The position numbers were made by a program, and so were the translations under genes. Positions 44,786 to 53,677 of a stretch of 64,000 bases of DNA are shown here, in pieces. This DNA comes from Cytobacillus massiliigabonensis. Lineage in GTDB: Bacteria; Bacillota; Bacilli; Bacillales; Cytobacillaceae. The notes beneath the pieces were generated by a model, which saw only the letters and a program-made list of their open reading frames with translations, was not told where the DNA came from and ran no database searches. The stretch lies in NCBI RefSeq assembly GCF_900199725.1, contig NZ_LT904903.1:787850-851849 (forward strand), read 5' to 3'. Within the stretch, counting starts at the first letter, position 1; every line of letters begins with the position of its first letter.

Positions 44786-46490
44786 CGCAGATCGTTTTTT
44801 ATAGGAATGAGGTAACGATTAATTGCTAATCGTTCCCATAGATCGTTTTTTTACAAGAATGAGGTAACGATTAATTGCTAATCGTTCCCGTAGATCGTTT
44901 TTTTTCAAGAATGAGGTAACGATTAATTGCTAATCGTTCCCGTAGGTAGTTTTATTACAAGGATGAGGGAACGATTAATAGCTAATCGTTCCCGCAGGTA
45001 GTTTTATTACAAGAATGAGGTAACGATTAATAGCTAATCGTTCCCGCAGGTAGTTTTATTACAAGAATGAGGTAACGATAAACCGCTAATCGTTCCCGTA
45101 GATCGCTTTTTTACAAGAATGAGGTAACGATTAATAGCTAATCGTTCCCGCAGATTATTTTTTTAAAAGAATGGGGTAACGATTAATAGCTAATCGTTCC
45201 CGCAGATAGTTTTATTACAAGAATGAGGTAACGATAAACCGCTAATCGTTCCCGTAGATCGCTTTTTTACAAGAATGAGGTAACGATTAATAGCTAATCG
45301 TTCCCGCAGATTATTTTTTTAAAAGAATGGGGTAACGATTAATAGCTAATCGTTCCCGCAGATTATTTTTTTAAAAGAATGGGGTAACGATTAATAGCTA
45401 ATCGTTCCCGCAGGTAGTTTTATTACAAGAATGAGGTAACGATAAACCGCTAATCGTTCCCGTAGATCGCTTTTTTACAAGAATGAGGTAACGATTAATA
45501 GCTAATCGTTCCCGCAGATTATTTTTTTAAAAGAATGGGGTAACGATTAATAGCTAATCGTTCCCGCAGATAGTTTTATTACAAGAATGAGGTAACGATA
45601 AACCGCTAATCGTTCCCGTAGATCGCTTTTTTACAAGAATGAGGTAACGATTAATAGCTAATCGTTCCCGCAGATTATTTTTTTAAAAGAATGGGGTAAC
45701 GATTAATAGCTAATCGTTCCCGCAGATTATTTTTTTAAAAGAATGGGGTAACGATTAATAGCTAATCGTTCCCGCAGGTAGTTTTATTACAAGAATGAGG
45801 TAACGATAAACCGCTAATCGTTCCCGTAGATCGCTTTTTTACAAGAATGAGGTAACGATTAATAGCTAATCGTTCCCGCAGATTATTTTTTTAAAAGAAT
45901 GGGGTAACGATTAATAGCTAATCGTTCCCGCAGATAGTTTTATTACAAGAATGAGGTAACGATAAACCGCTAATCGTTCCCGTAGATCGCTTTTTTACAA
46001 GAATGAGGTAACGATTAATAGCTAATCGTTCCCGCAGATTATTTTTTTAAAAGAATGGGGTAACGATTAATAGCTAATCGTTCCCGCAGATTATTTTTTT
46101 AAAAGAATGGGGTAACGATTAATAGCTAATCGTTCCCGCAGGTAGTTTTATTACAAGAATGAGGTAACGATAAACCGCTAATCGTTCCCGTAGATCGCTT
46201 TTTTACAAGAATGAGGTAACGATTAATAGCTAATCGTTCCCGCAGATTATTTTTTTAAAAGAATGGGGTAACGATTAATAGCTAATCGTTCCCGCAGATA
46301 GTTTTATTACAAGAATGAGGTAACGATAAACCGCTAATCGTTCCCGTAGATCGCTTTTTTACAAGAATGAGGTAACGATTAATAGCTAATCGTTCCCGCA
46401 GATTATTTTTTTAAAAGAATGAGGTAACGATTAATAGCTAATCGTTCCCGTAGATCGTTTTTTTACATGATTCCGGTAACGATTGATGAT
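44786..46490. repeat. 52-bp tandem repeat array with a seven-unit (364-bp) higher-order period
   Basis: Thirty-two consecutive units fill 44786-46448 (the first 51 bp, all others exactly 52 bp), and a degenerate 33rd follows to about 46490. Each unit holds a T-rich tract, the sequence GAATGAGGTAACGATTA or a close form, five bases, and TAATCGTTCC. The inner part is an inverted repeat; in the unit at 44941 it is perfect, GGGAACGATTA with TAATCGTTCCC. From 45045 four unit types (call them D, A, B, C) occur in the order D-A-B-C-A-B-B. This order is complete at 45045, 45409 and 45773, and at 46137 as D-A-B-C-A-B. The outer units are more divergent. No ORF runs through; 52 is not divisible by three. 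It fills the gap between cls and tldD. Confidence 0.97.
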
Positions 46491-46575
46491 GGACGTATTT
46501 TATTAGTAAGAAAAGGGATTTACCTGTATAATTTGAATAGTTAGAAAAAAGTAATTAACTATAAGGAGGGGCCAT

Positions 46576-47967
46576 ATGCTTGCAAAATCAGTGATTGAAG
46601 ATGTCCTTACAGCGGCATTAGCAACTGGGGGAGACTTTTCTGAAGTCTTTCTTGAGGACCGTTATACGAATAATCTTACTCTGCAAGGAGGAAAAATCGA
46701 AAATAGCTTATCAGGCAGAGATTTCGGAATTGGCATTCGTGTATTTAAGGGACTTCAAAGTGTGTACACCTATACAACTGATGGCTCGAAAGAGGGTTTA
46801 CTAAAGGCAGCAAGAAATGCGGCACATGCTATTTCAGGAGAGACAATTATTCAACCACAGCCACTACAAAAGGAAATCGTAACTTGTGCTCATCCCATTG
46901 CTATTCATCCGAGGGAAACAGAGAAAACTCGTAAAGTAAGTGTAATGAAAAAGGCATACGAGATTGCCAAAAACTATCATTCAAGCATTGAGCAAGTGCT
47001 TGTACGTTATCTAGATGAAGAACAAAATGTTTTAATTGCGAATAGTGAAGGAAAATTTATTGAAGATAAAAGGGTTAGAAGCAGACTGGCCATTCAATCA
47101 ATCGCTTCAGACGGGAAACAAATGCAGCCAGGCTTCTATGGTCCAGGTGCTCATAAGGGATTTGAGTTTTTTGAGAACTTAAATCTGGAACATTATGCAA
47201 ATGAAGCTTCGAGGATTGCGGTAACGATGCTTGGGGCTGATCCTTGTCCGAGCGGAAAATTCCCAGTCATTATTGATAATGAATTTGGCGGAGTTATTTT
47301 TCATGAGGCATGCGGTCATGGACTGGAAGCGACATCTGTAGCAAAGAACAATTCAGTTTTTGCCAATCGGATTGGTGAAAAAGTGGCCTCGGAAGTTGTT
47401 ACATACATTGATGATGGCACAATTGCCAATGAGTGGGGATCGATCACAATCGATGATGAAGGAGAAAAAGTGCGCAAAAATGTATTAATTGAAAATGGCA
47501 TTTTGAAGGGGTATTTAATCGATAAATTTAACGGCCGCAGAATGGGAATGGAATCGACAGGATCAGGAAGACGGCAGTCCTACCGATTTGCCCCAACTTC
47601 GAGAATGACGAACACGTACATTGCAGAAGGAAAATCTTCACCTGAAGAAATTATCTCCAATACCGAGCATGGCATCTATACAAAATATATGGGTGGCGGT
47701 TCCGTGAATCCGGCAACAGGGGATTATAACTTTGCAGTAATGGAAGCTTATCTTGTAAAGGACGGGAAGATCGGTAAGCCTCTTAAAGGAGCGACGCTTG
47801 TTGGGAATGGCGCCGAAACATTACAACTCGTTGATATGGTTGGAAACAATTTAGGACATGGTGCGGGGATGTGTGGCTCGTTAAGTGGAAGCATTCCTGT
47901 AAATGTAGGTCAGCCGATGATTCGAGTCAGTGAAATGACCGTTGGCGGAAGTAGAGAGGGGGAGTAG
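46576..47967 (+). CDS. tldD: TldD-family metalloprotease
   Basis: A 463-residue member of the TldD/PmbA family. The zinc site is IFHEACGHGLEA (HExxxH, near residue 243) with the following conserved cysteine C461-type ligand replaced by the C-terminal MCGSLSGSIPVNVGQPMIRV region (near residues 435-454), where the metal Cys lies in GMCGS. TldD forms a heterodimer with TldE/PmbA that digests unfolded or modified peptides, for example microcin B17 precursor and CcdA in E. coli. It starts at ATG 46576 behind AAGGAGGGG and is one base apart from tldE. Confidence 0.92.
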   Translation: MLAKSVIEDVLTAALATGGDFSEVFLEDRYTNNLTLQGGKIENSLSGRDFGIGIRVFKGLQSVYTYTTDGSKEGLLKAARNAAHAISGETIIQPQPLQKEIVTCAHPIAIHPRETEKTRKVSVMKKAYEIAKNYHSSIEQVLVRYLDEEQNVLIANSEGKFIEDKRVRSRLAIQSIASDGKQMQPGFYGPGAHKGFEFFENLNLEHYANEASRIAVTMLGADPCPSGKFPVIIDNEFGGVIFHEACGHGLEATSVAKNNSVFANRIGEKVASEVVTYIDDGTIANEWGSITIDDEGEKVRKNVLIENGILKGYLIDKFNGRRMGMESTGSGRRQSYRFAPTSRMTNTYIAEGKSSPEEIISNTEHGIYTKYMGGGSVNPATGDYNFAVMEAYLVKDGKIGKPLKGATLVGNGAETLQLVDMVGNNLGHGAGMCGSLSGSIPVNVGQPMIRVSEMTVGGSREGE

Positions 47968-47968
47968 A

Positions 47969-49312
47969 ATGAATATCCAAGAATTTCAACAGAAGCTTTT
48001 TGGTATGGGTGAGGAGCATGGCTTTACGGATATGGAGCTTTATTTTGAACGCGAAGAAAAGTTTAAATGTGGGTTGTTTAAGGGCGAAATCGACTCCTAT
48101 GAAACTTCTGAAATTGCCGGGAGTTCATTCCGCGGGCTTTTCAATGGAAAAATGGGCTATGCTTTTACAGAGAAATTAGATGAGGATTCCATATTATTTC
48201 TCATAGAAAGTGCAAAAGAAAATGCGCAATTAATTGAAGAGGAAGTTCAAGAAGAGATTTTTGCGGGAAGTAAGGAATACAAGGAAGGAAGCTATTATTC
48301 CGATAAACTTGCAAAGGTAACTGTTCCAGAAAAAATTGAGCTTTTAAAAGAAATCGAGAAACATATATATGCTTACGATGAAAGAGTAGCAGGCACAAAT
48401 TACTTTATTCTGGAAAGTGCCGAATCAGAGAGATACATTAGTAATAATAAAGGTCTTTCATTGAATGAGAGGCAGAATTATATCGGTATGATTATTTCTG
48501 TTGTGGTGAAGCAGGGGGACGAAACAAAAACTGGAGTTTATGTGAAGGCAACCAAGGACTTTTCTGCTTTTGCCCCAAAGGAAATTGCCAAGTATGCAGT
48601 GGAGGAAGCTCTCTCAAAGCTGAATGCTCAAACGGCTGAGAGTAAACACTACCCGGTATTATTGCGAAACGATGCTGCTGGGGCACTTTTCCAAACCTAT
48701 TCAGAGATTTTTTCAGCTGAGAACGCTCAAAAGGGAAGATCCTTGTTAAATGGAAAGGAAGGAGAAACAATTGCTGTTTCGGCTCTTCAAATGGTTGATG
48801 ATCCATTTTTTGAAGATGGTCTATTAAGCAGAAGCTTTGACAGTGAAGGTGTCGCAACAATGAAAAAAGCGATTGTAAAGGATGGCAAGCTTGTCACCCT
48901 GCTTCATAATCGAAAAACAGCAGGCATTGCTGGAGTTGAGTCAACCGGAAATGCATATAAATCTTCCTATAAAGGCAACTTAACTGTGTCTCCAACGAAT
49001 TTATATGTGGTACCGTCTAATAAGAGCATGGAAGAGCTAACAGCTGGGGTTAATGAAGGGATCCTTATTACTGATTTAGCAGGCTTGCATTCTGGAGCAG
49101 ACACGGTTTCTGGAGACTTTTCTCTAGCCGCTAATGGATTTTTAGTGAAGGATGGAAAAGTGCAAAACACAGTGAAGCAGATGACGATTGCCGGGAACTT
49201 CTTTGAGCTTTTAAAAAATATTGAAGCGATCGGCTCCGACTTAGAGTTTTCGATGTCGAATGTTGGTTCTCCATCATTGCTGATTAAAGAATTGGCTGTA
49301 ACTGTAGAATAG
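47969..49312 (+). CDS. pmbA: TldE/PmbA-family partner protein
   Basis: About 447 residues, the non-metal partner of TldD: it has the same fold (SSFRGLFNGKMGYAFTEKLD; RSFDSEGVATMKKAIVKDGK; TDLAGLHSGADTVSGDFSLAANGF) but lacks HExxxH. The ATG at 47969 lies one base after the tldD stop with GAGGGGGAG just upstream, so 47942 is not the start. Translation is coupled. No peptide precursor gene or modifying enzyme is near, so the substrate of this pair is not indicated. Confidence 0.9.
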   Translation: MNIQEFQQKLFGMGEEHGFTDMELYFEREEKFKCGLFKGEIDSYETSEIAGSSFRGLFNGKMGYAFTEKLDEDSILFLIESAKENAQLIEEEVQEEIFAGSKEYKEGSYYSDKLAKVTVPEKIELLKEIEKHIYAYDERVAGTNYFILESAESERYISNNKGLSLNERQNYIGMIISVVVKQGDETKTGVYVKATKDFSAFAPKEIAKYAVEEALSKLNAQTAESKHYPVLLRNDAAGALFQTYSEIFSAENAQKGRSLLNGKEGETIAVSALQMVDDPFFEDGLLSRSFDSEGVATMKKAIVKDGKLVTLLHNRKTAGIAGVESTGNAYKSSYKGNLTVSPTNLYVVPSNKSMEELTAGVNEGILITDLAGLHSGADTVSGDFSLAANGFLVKDGKVQNTVKQMTIAGNFFELLKNIEAIGSDLEFSMSNVGSPSLLIKELAVTVE

Positions 49313-49319
49313 ACTGATA

Positions 49320-49355
49320 AGGGCATACTCACGATAAAGTGGTATGCCTTTTTTT
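49320..49355 (+). terminator. Terminator of tldD-tldE
   Basis: GGCATAC pairs with GTATGCC (13-base loop) and eight T residues follow directly after the operon. Confidence 0.82.
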
Positions 49356-49459
49356 GACTAGCTGTGTTTTTAGCATCTATACGCATATTGATTATTATAT
49401 TTGTTCACAGATGTGATTTATGTTTCAATGGATTCAGTAAAGAAATTTGGAGGTTCTCT

Positions 49460-49759
49460 GTGAAGATTATTGCTTCTCTTCCTTATATAATTGTGTCACG
49501 TTCGATTGATTGGAATAAACAATATTATCAAGAAAAAGAAGAGCAGCTGCTTCTAGCGGATGATAAAATTATTTCCCATTTAAATGAATTTCTTCTTGGT
49601 GAAATCTGGGATATTTCCTATAGGGCATCAAGCTCTGAAAATGGTTTCTTCTATCTTCACACAAATAGAGGATTATTTTCCTATCATGTTAAAGCAGAAC
49701 CGTCTGAATTTATTAGTAAATATCAGGAAATGAAAAAACGGGTAAAAAAGTATGATTAA
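49460..49759 (+). CDS. Unrecognised small soluble protein
   Basis: A 99-residue protein from GTG 49460, placed six bases after GGAGGT. An ATG at 49364 is in frame but lies within the preceding terminator and has no ribosome binding site. The sequence (KIIASLPYIIVSRSIDWNKQ ... FISKYQEMKKRVKKYD) is mixed alpha/beta and soluble. I do not recognise it. A terminator hairpin overlaps its stop codon. Confidence 0.65.
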   Translation: MKIIASLPYIIVSRSIDWNKQYYQEKEEQLLLADDKIISHLNEFLLGEIWDISYRASSSENGFFYLHTNRGLFSYHVKAEPSEFISKYQEMKKRVKKYD

Positions 49760-49771
49760 CTTTTTTACCCG
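49739..49771. terminator. Bidirectional terminator overlapping a stop codon
   Basis: CGGGTAAAAAAGT pairs with ACTTTTTTACCCG; the seven-base loop holds most of the stop codon of the 99-residue gene. T-rich on both exits, between convergent genes. Confidence 0.88.
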
Positions 49772-49772
49772 T

Positions 49773-50327
49773 TTATTTTTTTATGTGGTTCATTTTCACT
49801 AACACATCATCAATTTTCGCATGATTTTCTGGAGATTCATCAATATGGTTCCAGAGAATTTTCCCATGTGGAGAAAATAGCCAAGTGCCGCCTTGTATGT
49901 AAACATCTTGGGTTTTCATTGATTTCATTACAAACTCTTTCTGCTTCTGATCAGAAGGAATAAATCCTTTTACTTGTCCGGTAATAAAGCCGAAGCCAGC
50001 CTTTGCCAGCAGTTTCCATTTCGGCATCGTTTTATGGCCCATTTCTTTGTATGCCTCTCTAGACGGATCTCCTAGAATTGGGAAAGGATATGGACCAAAT
50101 TCATCAAGGAATTGCTTAATAAATGTTCCTTTGGAAGGTGCAATGACAACAACCTGAAACCCTTTTTCTGTTATTTCATATATTCGCTCACGCAACTGCG
50201 CAAGATATTGACGGCAAACAGGTCAACCAAGATGGCGGACAAAGACAACCATTGTGTATTGATGATTAATAACGGTTTGCAGTGTAATGTTCTTATTAGT
50301 CTCCTGTGTTTCTAAAAGAAAATTCAA
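49773..50327 (-). CDS. Peroxiredoxin-like protein with in-frame TGA at the redox cysteine: probable selenoprotein
   Basis: Read through one TGA (50225-50223), the frame gives a 184-residue AhpC/TSA-like (PRXL2-type) protein. It starts at TTG 50327, seven bases after AAGGTGG. The text around the TGA is VVFVRHLG, then the TGA codon, then PVCRQYLAQLRERI. Family members have Cys there (RHFGCPFC type), so the TGA takes the place of the first Cys of the C-x-x-C redox motif, giving U-x-x-C. A seven-bp hairpin with a four-base loop follows (see 50187-50204). The downstream part (YPFPILGDPSREAYKEMG; GGTWLFSPHGKIL) is intact and undegraded. The alternative is a nonsense mutation, in which case the product would start at the ATG at 50195 without the active site. 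Confidence 0.72.
50187..50204 (-). promoter_or_regulatory. SECIS-like hairpin downstream of the in-frame TGA
   Basis: On the minus strand CTTGCGC pairs with GCGTGAG (two G-U pairs) around the loop AGTT. The apical loop begins 25 bases after the TGA and has G as its second base. Bacterial SECIS elements are described as hairpins 16-37 bases after UGA with a G among the first two loop bases, so this fits. The identification is by eye. Confidence 0.55.
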
Positions 50328-50417
50328 CTAGTTTCCCACCTTTTTATATGTGGTTTTTATATTATATCTGGAGTGATATAAACAATAAAGTAATCAGACT
50401 TAGGAGATAAAAGCAAT

Positions 50418-50442
50418 AAAAAAACAGGAGTTAAACTCCTGC
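50418..50442 (-). terminator. Terminator of the BI-1 family gene
   Basis: Stem CAGGAGT/ACTCCTG with a short loop, followed on the minus strand by a run of seven T residues. Confidence 0.82.
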
Positions 50443-51081
50443 TTAGTCTCTGCTACCTAGAATTCCGAAAATACGTAAAATATTTATAAACAAGTTAATA
50501 AAATCTAGATAAAGATTAAGAGCCATTAAAGGAACTTCCTCAGCTGATACTCCGTAATGCTTCATCCGGTTAAAATCATACAAAACATATCCGCTAAATA
50601 CCAGTACGCCAATGAAGGAGAAAGCCAGCATTCCAGTAGAGCTTAGCGGCCAAAATAGACTGAAGATTGAAATGGCAATCAGAGCTAGCAGCGCGGCCAT
50701 TAACATTCCGCCTAAGAAAGATAAATCACGCTTTGTTGCAGATGCGTAAATGGCAAGACCAGTAAATACCGTTGTTGTAGTAGCAAGAGCCAGTAAAACC
50801 GGATTTGGACCTATCGTCGCTAAGTAATGTGAAACGATTGGGTAGGTGGTGATACCAGAAATAAATGTAAATGCAAATAAGAACGAATAAGACATTGCTT
50901 TCTTGCGGCGAATAATGAACGCGAAAATCAGCATCCCAATTTCAAGAATCATAAGCGGCAAAAACATGGCGGGTGGAACAAAAACACCTGCCATTGTACC
51001 AGCAAAGGCAATGGCTAAAGAAATCGCAAAAGTTCTTAAAACTGATGGCAAATATGGATTAGTTGTTTGTTGTGCATACAT
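50443..51081 (-). CDS. Bax inhibitor-1/YccA family membrane protein
   Basis: About 212 residues with seven hydrophobic helices and the BI-1 signature at the end (NRMKHYGVSAEEVPLMALNLYLDFINLFINILRI), where the acidic residues of the last loop and helix form the Ca2+ channel or pH sensor in B. subtilis YetJ. It starts at ATG 51081, eight bases after GAGGAGA; the ATG at 51099 has no such site. Predicted to leak Ca2+ or protons; function in Bacillus is not settled. Confidence 0.9.
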   Translation of the reverse strand: MYAQQTTNPYLPSVLRTFAISLAIAFAGTMAGVFVPPAMFLPLMILEIGMLIFAFIIRRKKAMSYSFLFAFTFISGITTYPIVSHYLATIGPNPVLLALATTTTVFTGLAIYASATKRDLSFLGGMLMAALLALIAISIFSLFWPLSSTGMLAFSFIGVLVFSGYVLYDFNRMKHYGVSAEEVPLMALNLYLDFINLFINILRIFGILGSRD

Positions 51082-51153
51082 AGTTACATTTCTCCTCATA
51101 ATAATTTAACTATAGTTTATATACGTGAATTGTTAAAAATGGTTTCAAAAAAG

Positions 51154-51525
51154 TTACTGTTCCTTTAATAAATCTCTTATTTCCGTTAAAAGCTCCTCTT
51201 TCTTGTCCACTTTTGGTGCCGTTTGAGCTTCCTCTTTCTTTTTAAAGCGCTTATTAATGATTTTTATAAAGATAAAAATAGAGAAAGCAATGATAAGGAA
51301 GTCGACTACTGTCTGAATAAACGAGCCATATTTTATCTTAGCGTCTCCGACTGTTATTGCCAGTTTTGAAAAATCCACTCCGCCAACGAACAACCCAACT
51401 AGCGGCATAATAATATCATCAACAAGTGATGAAACAATTTTGCCAAAGGCAGCCCCAATGATGACTCCAACTGCAAGATCTAGAACATTTCCTTTCAATG
51501 CGAACTTTTTAAATTCATTCCACAT
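51154..51525 (-). CDS. mscL: Large-conductance mechanosensitive channel
   Basis: A 123-residue MscL. The first helix (residues 14-45) has the gate region [31 protein letters not shown]; the second helix is [17 protein letters not shown]; and the C-terminal bundle ([18 protein letters not shown]) follows. It forms a pentameric pore that opens under membrane tension. It starts at ATG 51525 behind AAGGTG. The 277-base region upstream to panF contains only A/T-rich sequence and no feature I can support. Confidence 0.95.
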   Translation of the reverse strand: MWNEFKKFALKGNVLDLAVGVIIGAAFGKIVSSLVDDIIMPLVGLFVGGVDFSKLAITVGDAKIKYGSFIQTVVDFLIIAFSIFIFIKIINKRFKKKEEAQTAPKVDKKEELLTEIRDLLKEQ

Positions 51526-51802
51526 GGATGAGATGCACCTTTCTTTAAAAAATTATCGTAATTATACTATGTGTAAGTGAAGGAAGCCAGTTGAAAAGGA
51601 ATTAATTATTAAATTTTGGAAATTACTGCAAGGTGTTATCGTGTGAAAAATGACCTATTATAAAAGAATTTGTTGCGAATGTTTGGGTATCGTGTAATTA
51701 TTAGTATGAATATTCAGTCATTTATCACTATTATATTTTTGACTATGAAATATTTAGAGGTTTCTTTACAATACTAAAAGTAGAAAACTTTAGGAGGATA
51801 AA

Positions 51803-52099
51803 ATGAATAAAAACAAACAGCGGAAGGATCCTCGATTTAAAGTTGCTGTTAAGGAAGCTTGGATCGGGATTGGCCTTGTACTTTTTAATTTTGCCTGGTG
51901 GTTTGGCTTTGCATATGGACCTCTTGGATCAGGAAGTGTGGAAAACTATCGATATATTTTCGGCTTGCCTGCTTGGTTTTTTTATAGCTGTGTAGCAGGC
52001 TTTATTGTTATGGCCGTTTTAGTCATTTTAGCAGTAAAACTATTCTTTAAAGATGTTTCTTTTGATGAGGATGCAGAAGGGGAGGCCGAAACAAAATGA
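51803..52099 (+). CDS. yhdT: YhdT family (DUF997) small membrane protein
   Basis: A 98-residue protein with two helices (residues 16-37 and 54-78) and an acidic C-terminus. DUF997/YhdT is always found before pantothenate symporter PanF, where it is thought to be an accessory subunit. The motif WIGIGLVLFNFAWWFGFAYG is typical. It starts at ATG 51803 behind TAGGAGG and overlaps panF as ATGA at 52096-52099. Confidence 0.93.
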   Translation: MNKNKQRKDPRFKVAVKEAWIGIGLVLFNFAWWFGFAYGPLGSGSVENYRYIFGLPAWFFYSCVAGFIVMAVLVILAVKLFFKDVSFDEDAEGEAETK

Positions 52100-53544
52100 A
52101 TTGGCAAGTGATTACCCCAATCATTATATTTTTAGTACTTATTTTTATTATTGGTTTTTGGGCAAGCAAAAAAATGAATTCCTCCAATTCTTTTCTTCAG
52201 GAATACTTTCTTGGAGGAAGAGAGCTTGGCGGTTTTATATTAGCAATGACAATGATGGCGACATATGGAAGTGCGAGCAGCTTTATTGGCGGTCCTGGTG
52301 TGGCTTATACGCAAGGTCTTGGCTGGGTGCTACTGGCCATGTCACAAGTTGTTACAGGCTATTTTGTGCTCATGGTCCTAGGGAAAAAATTTGCCATCAT
52401 GGCAAGAAGATATCAGGCGGTTACTTTAATTGACTTTTTAAAGGAACGTTATAAAAGCAAGTGGGTCGTACTGCTGTCAGCTTTTAGTATTATTATCTTT
52501 TTATTTTCGGCAATGGCTGCCCAATGGGTCGGCGGGGCAAGACTTATTGAATCACTAACCGGCATTAGCTATATTTCGGCTCTATTTATATTTGCCATTT
52601 CTGTTATGGTTTATGTTGTTATTGGGGGATTTCGTGCAGTTGCCTTAACAGATGCTGTTCAAGGTGCAATCATGTTTATTGGTACGCTTATTCTTCTTAT
52701 CGCTGTTATTATTGCAGGTGGTGGAATTCCAAAGATTATAAGCGATTTGGCTGCTGAAAATCCGAATTTAATTACTCCTTATGGATTTGATGGGGGGTTG
52801 ACACCGCTCTATGTCTCCTCATTTTGGATTCTAGTTGGTGTTGGTGTTGTTGGATTGCCGCAAGTAACAGTCCGTGCTATGTCTTATAAAAACTCAAAAG
52901 CAATGCATCGGGCAATAATTATCGGAACAATTGTTGTAGGATCTATTATGCTCGGTATGCACTTAATAGGTGTTTTTGCCCGGCCAATAATGCCTGGTAT
53001 TGAGGTTGGAGATTCAGTTATGCCATTAGTTGCTCTAAAAGTATTGCCGCCATGGCTTGCTGGAGTGGTCTTGGCAGCTCCGATGGCAGCGATCATGTCA
53101 ACAGTAGATTCTCTCCTGCTTCTTGTAAGCTCTGCGGTTGTAAAGGATGTATATATTAACTATATTAAGCCAAATGCAAGTGAAGGAACCATAAAAAAAA
53201 TGAGCTTTGGTGTAACAACTGTGTTAGGAATTCTTGTTTTCTTAATGGCAATTAGTCCCCCAGATTTGCTCATATGGTTAAATCTATTTTCTTTTGGCGG
53301 TTTAGAGGCAGCATTTATTTGGCCAGTTGTCCTTGGGCTTTATTGGCAAAGAGGAAATAAATATGGGGCAATTACATCGATGTTGGTTGGTACGGGTTCA
53401 TATATCATTATTCACCTTTATTTTCCTAATCCTTTCGGTATGCATACGGTCACCCTACCGATAATTTTATCATTGATCGCGTTTATTATAGTTAGTTTAT
53501 TGTCTGGGAAAAAGGAAACAAACCAAGTAAGCCTTTTATCCTAA
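52096..53544 (+). CDS. panF: Sodium/pantothenate symporter PanF
   Basis: A 482-residue, 13-helix sodium:solute symporter (SSS family). Landmarks are FFLGGRELGGFILAMTMMATYGSASSF-type opening (residues 36-60), IGGFRAVALTDAVQGAIMF near 178 and the helix-8 motif APMAAIMSTVDSLLLLVSSA near 330, which carries the sodium site. It imports pantothenate for coenzyme A synthesis. Translation is coupled to yhdT. A terminator follows. Confidence 0.93.
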   Translation: MNWQVITPIIIFLVLIFIIGFWASKKMNSSNSFLQEYFLGGRELGGFILAMTMMATYGSASSFIGGPGVAYTQGLGWVLLAMSQVVTGYFVLMVLGKKFAIMARRYQAVTLIDFLKERYKSKWVVLLSAFSIIIFLFSAMAAQWVGGARLIESLTGISYISALFIFAISVMVYVVIGGFRAVALTDAVQGAIMFIGTLILLIAVIIAGGGIPKIISDLAAENPNLITPYGFDGGLTPLYVSSFWILVGVGVVGLPQVTVRAMSYKNSKAMHRAIIIGTIVVGSIMLGMHLIGVFARPIMPGIEVGDSVMPLVALKVLPPWLAGVVLAAPMAAIMSTVDSLLLLVSSAVVKDVYINYIKPNASEGTIKKMSFGVTTVLGILVFLMAISPPDLLIWLNLFSFGGLEAAFIWPVVLGLYWQRGNKYGAITSMLVGTGSYIIIHLYFPNPFGMHTVTLPIILSLIAFIIVSLLSGKKETNQVSLLS

Positions 53545-53547
53545 TAT

Positions 53548-53588
53548 AAAAAGAGTGTGAAATCTGCATTGATTTTGCACTCTTTTTT
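53548..53588 (+). terminator. Terminator of yhdT-panF
   Basis: A 17-base stem with two weak positions starts AAAAAGAGTGTGAAATC and pairs with GATTTTGCACTCTTTTT directly after the panF stop. Confidence 0.85.
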
Positions 53589-53677
53589 AGTTTATTTTAG
53601 AAAATTGGGAGATTTGTAGATTCCTTGCTCTTTTGTTACACTCTTAACATAGTGATTGACATACTAGGGAGAATTCA

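Noticed and set aside
44786-46448. CRISPR array
   Set aside because: The period is uniform, but there are no unique spacers: the whole 52-bp unit repeats, T-rich part included, and units recur in a fixed order. No cas gene is near.
44786-46448. Tandem intrinsic terminators
   Set aside because: Each unit has a hairpin followed about nine bases later by T-rich sequence, but the stem is A/T-rich and the T-run too far away; serial functional terminators seem unlikely.
51714-51731. FadR-like palindrome (TGAATATTCAGTCATTTA) upstream of yhdT-panF
   Set aside because: It matches only about 12 of 16 defined positions of the operator, unlike the site at 40463, so it is not listed as a feature.
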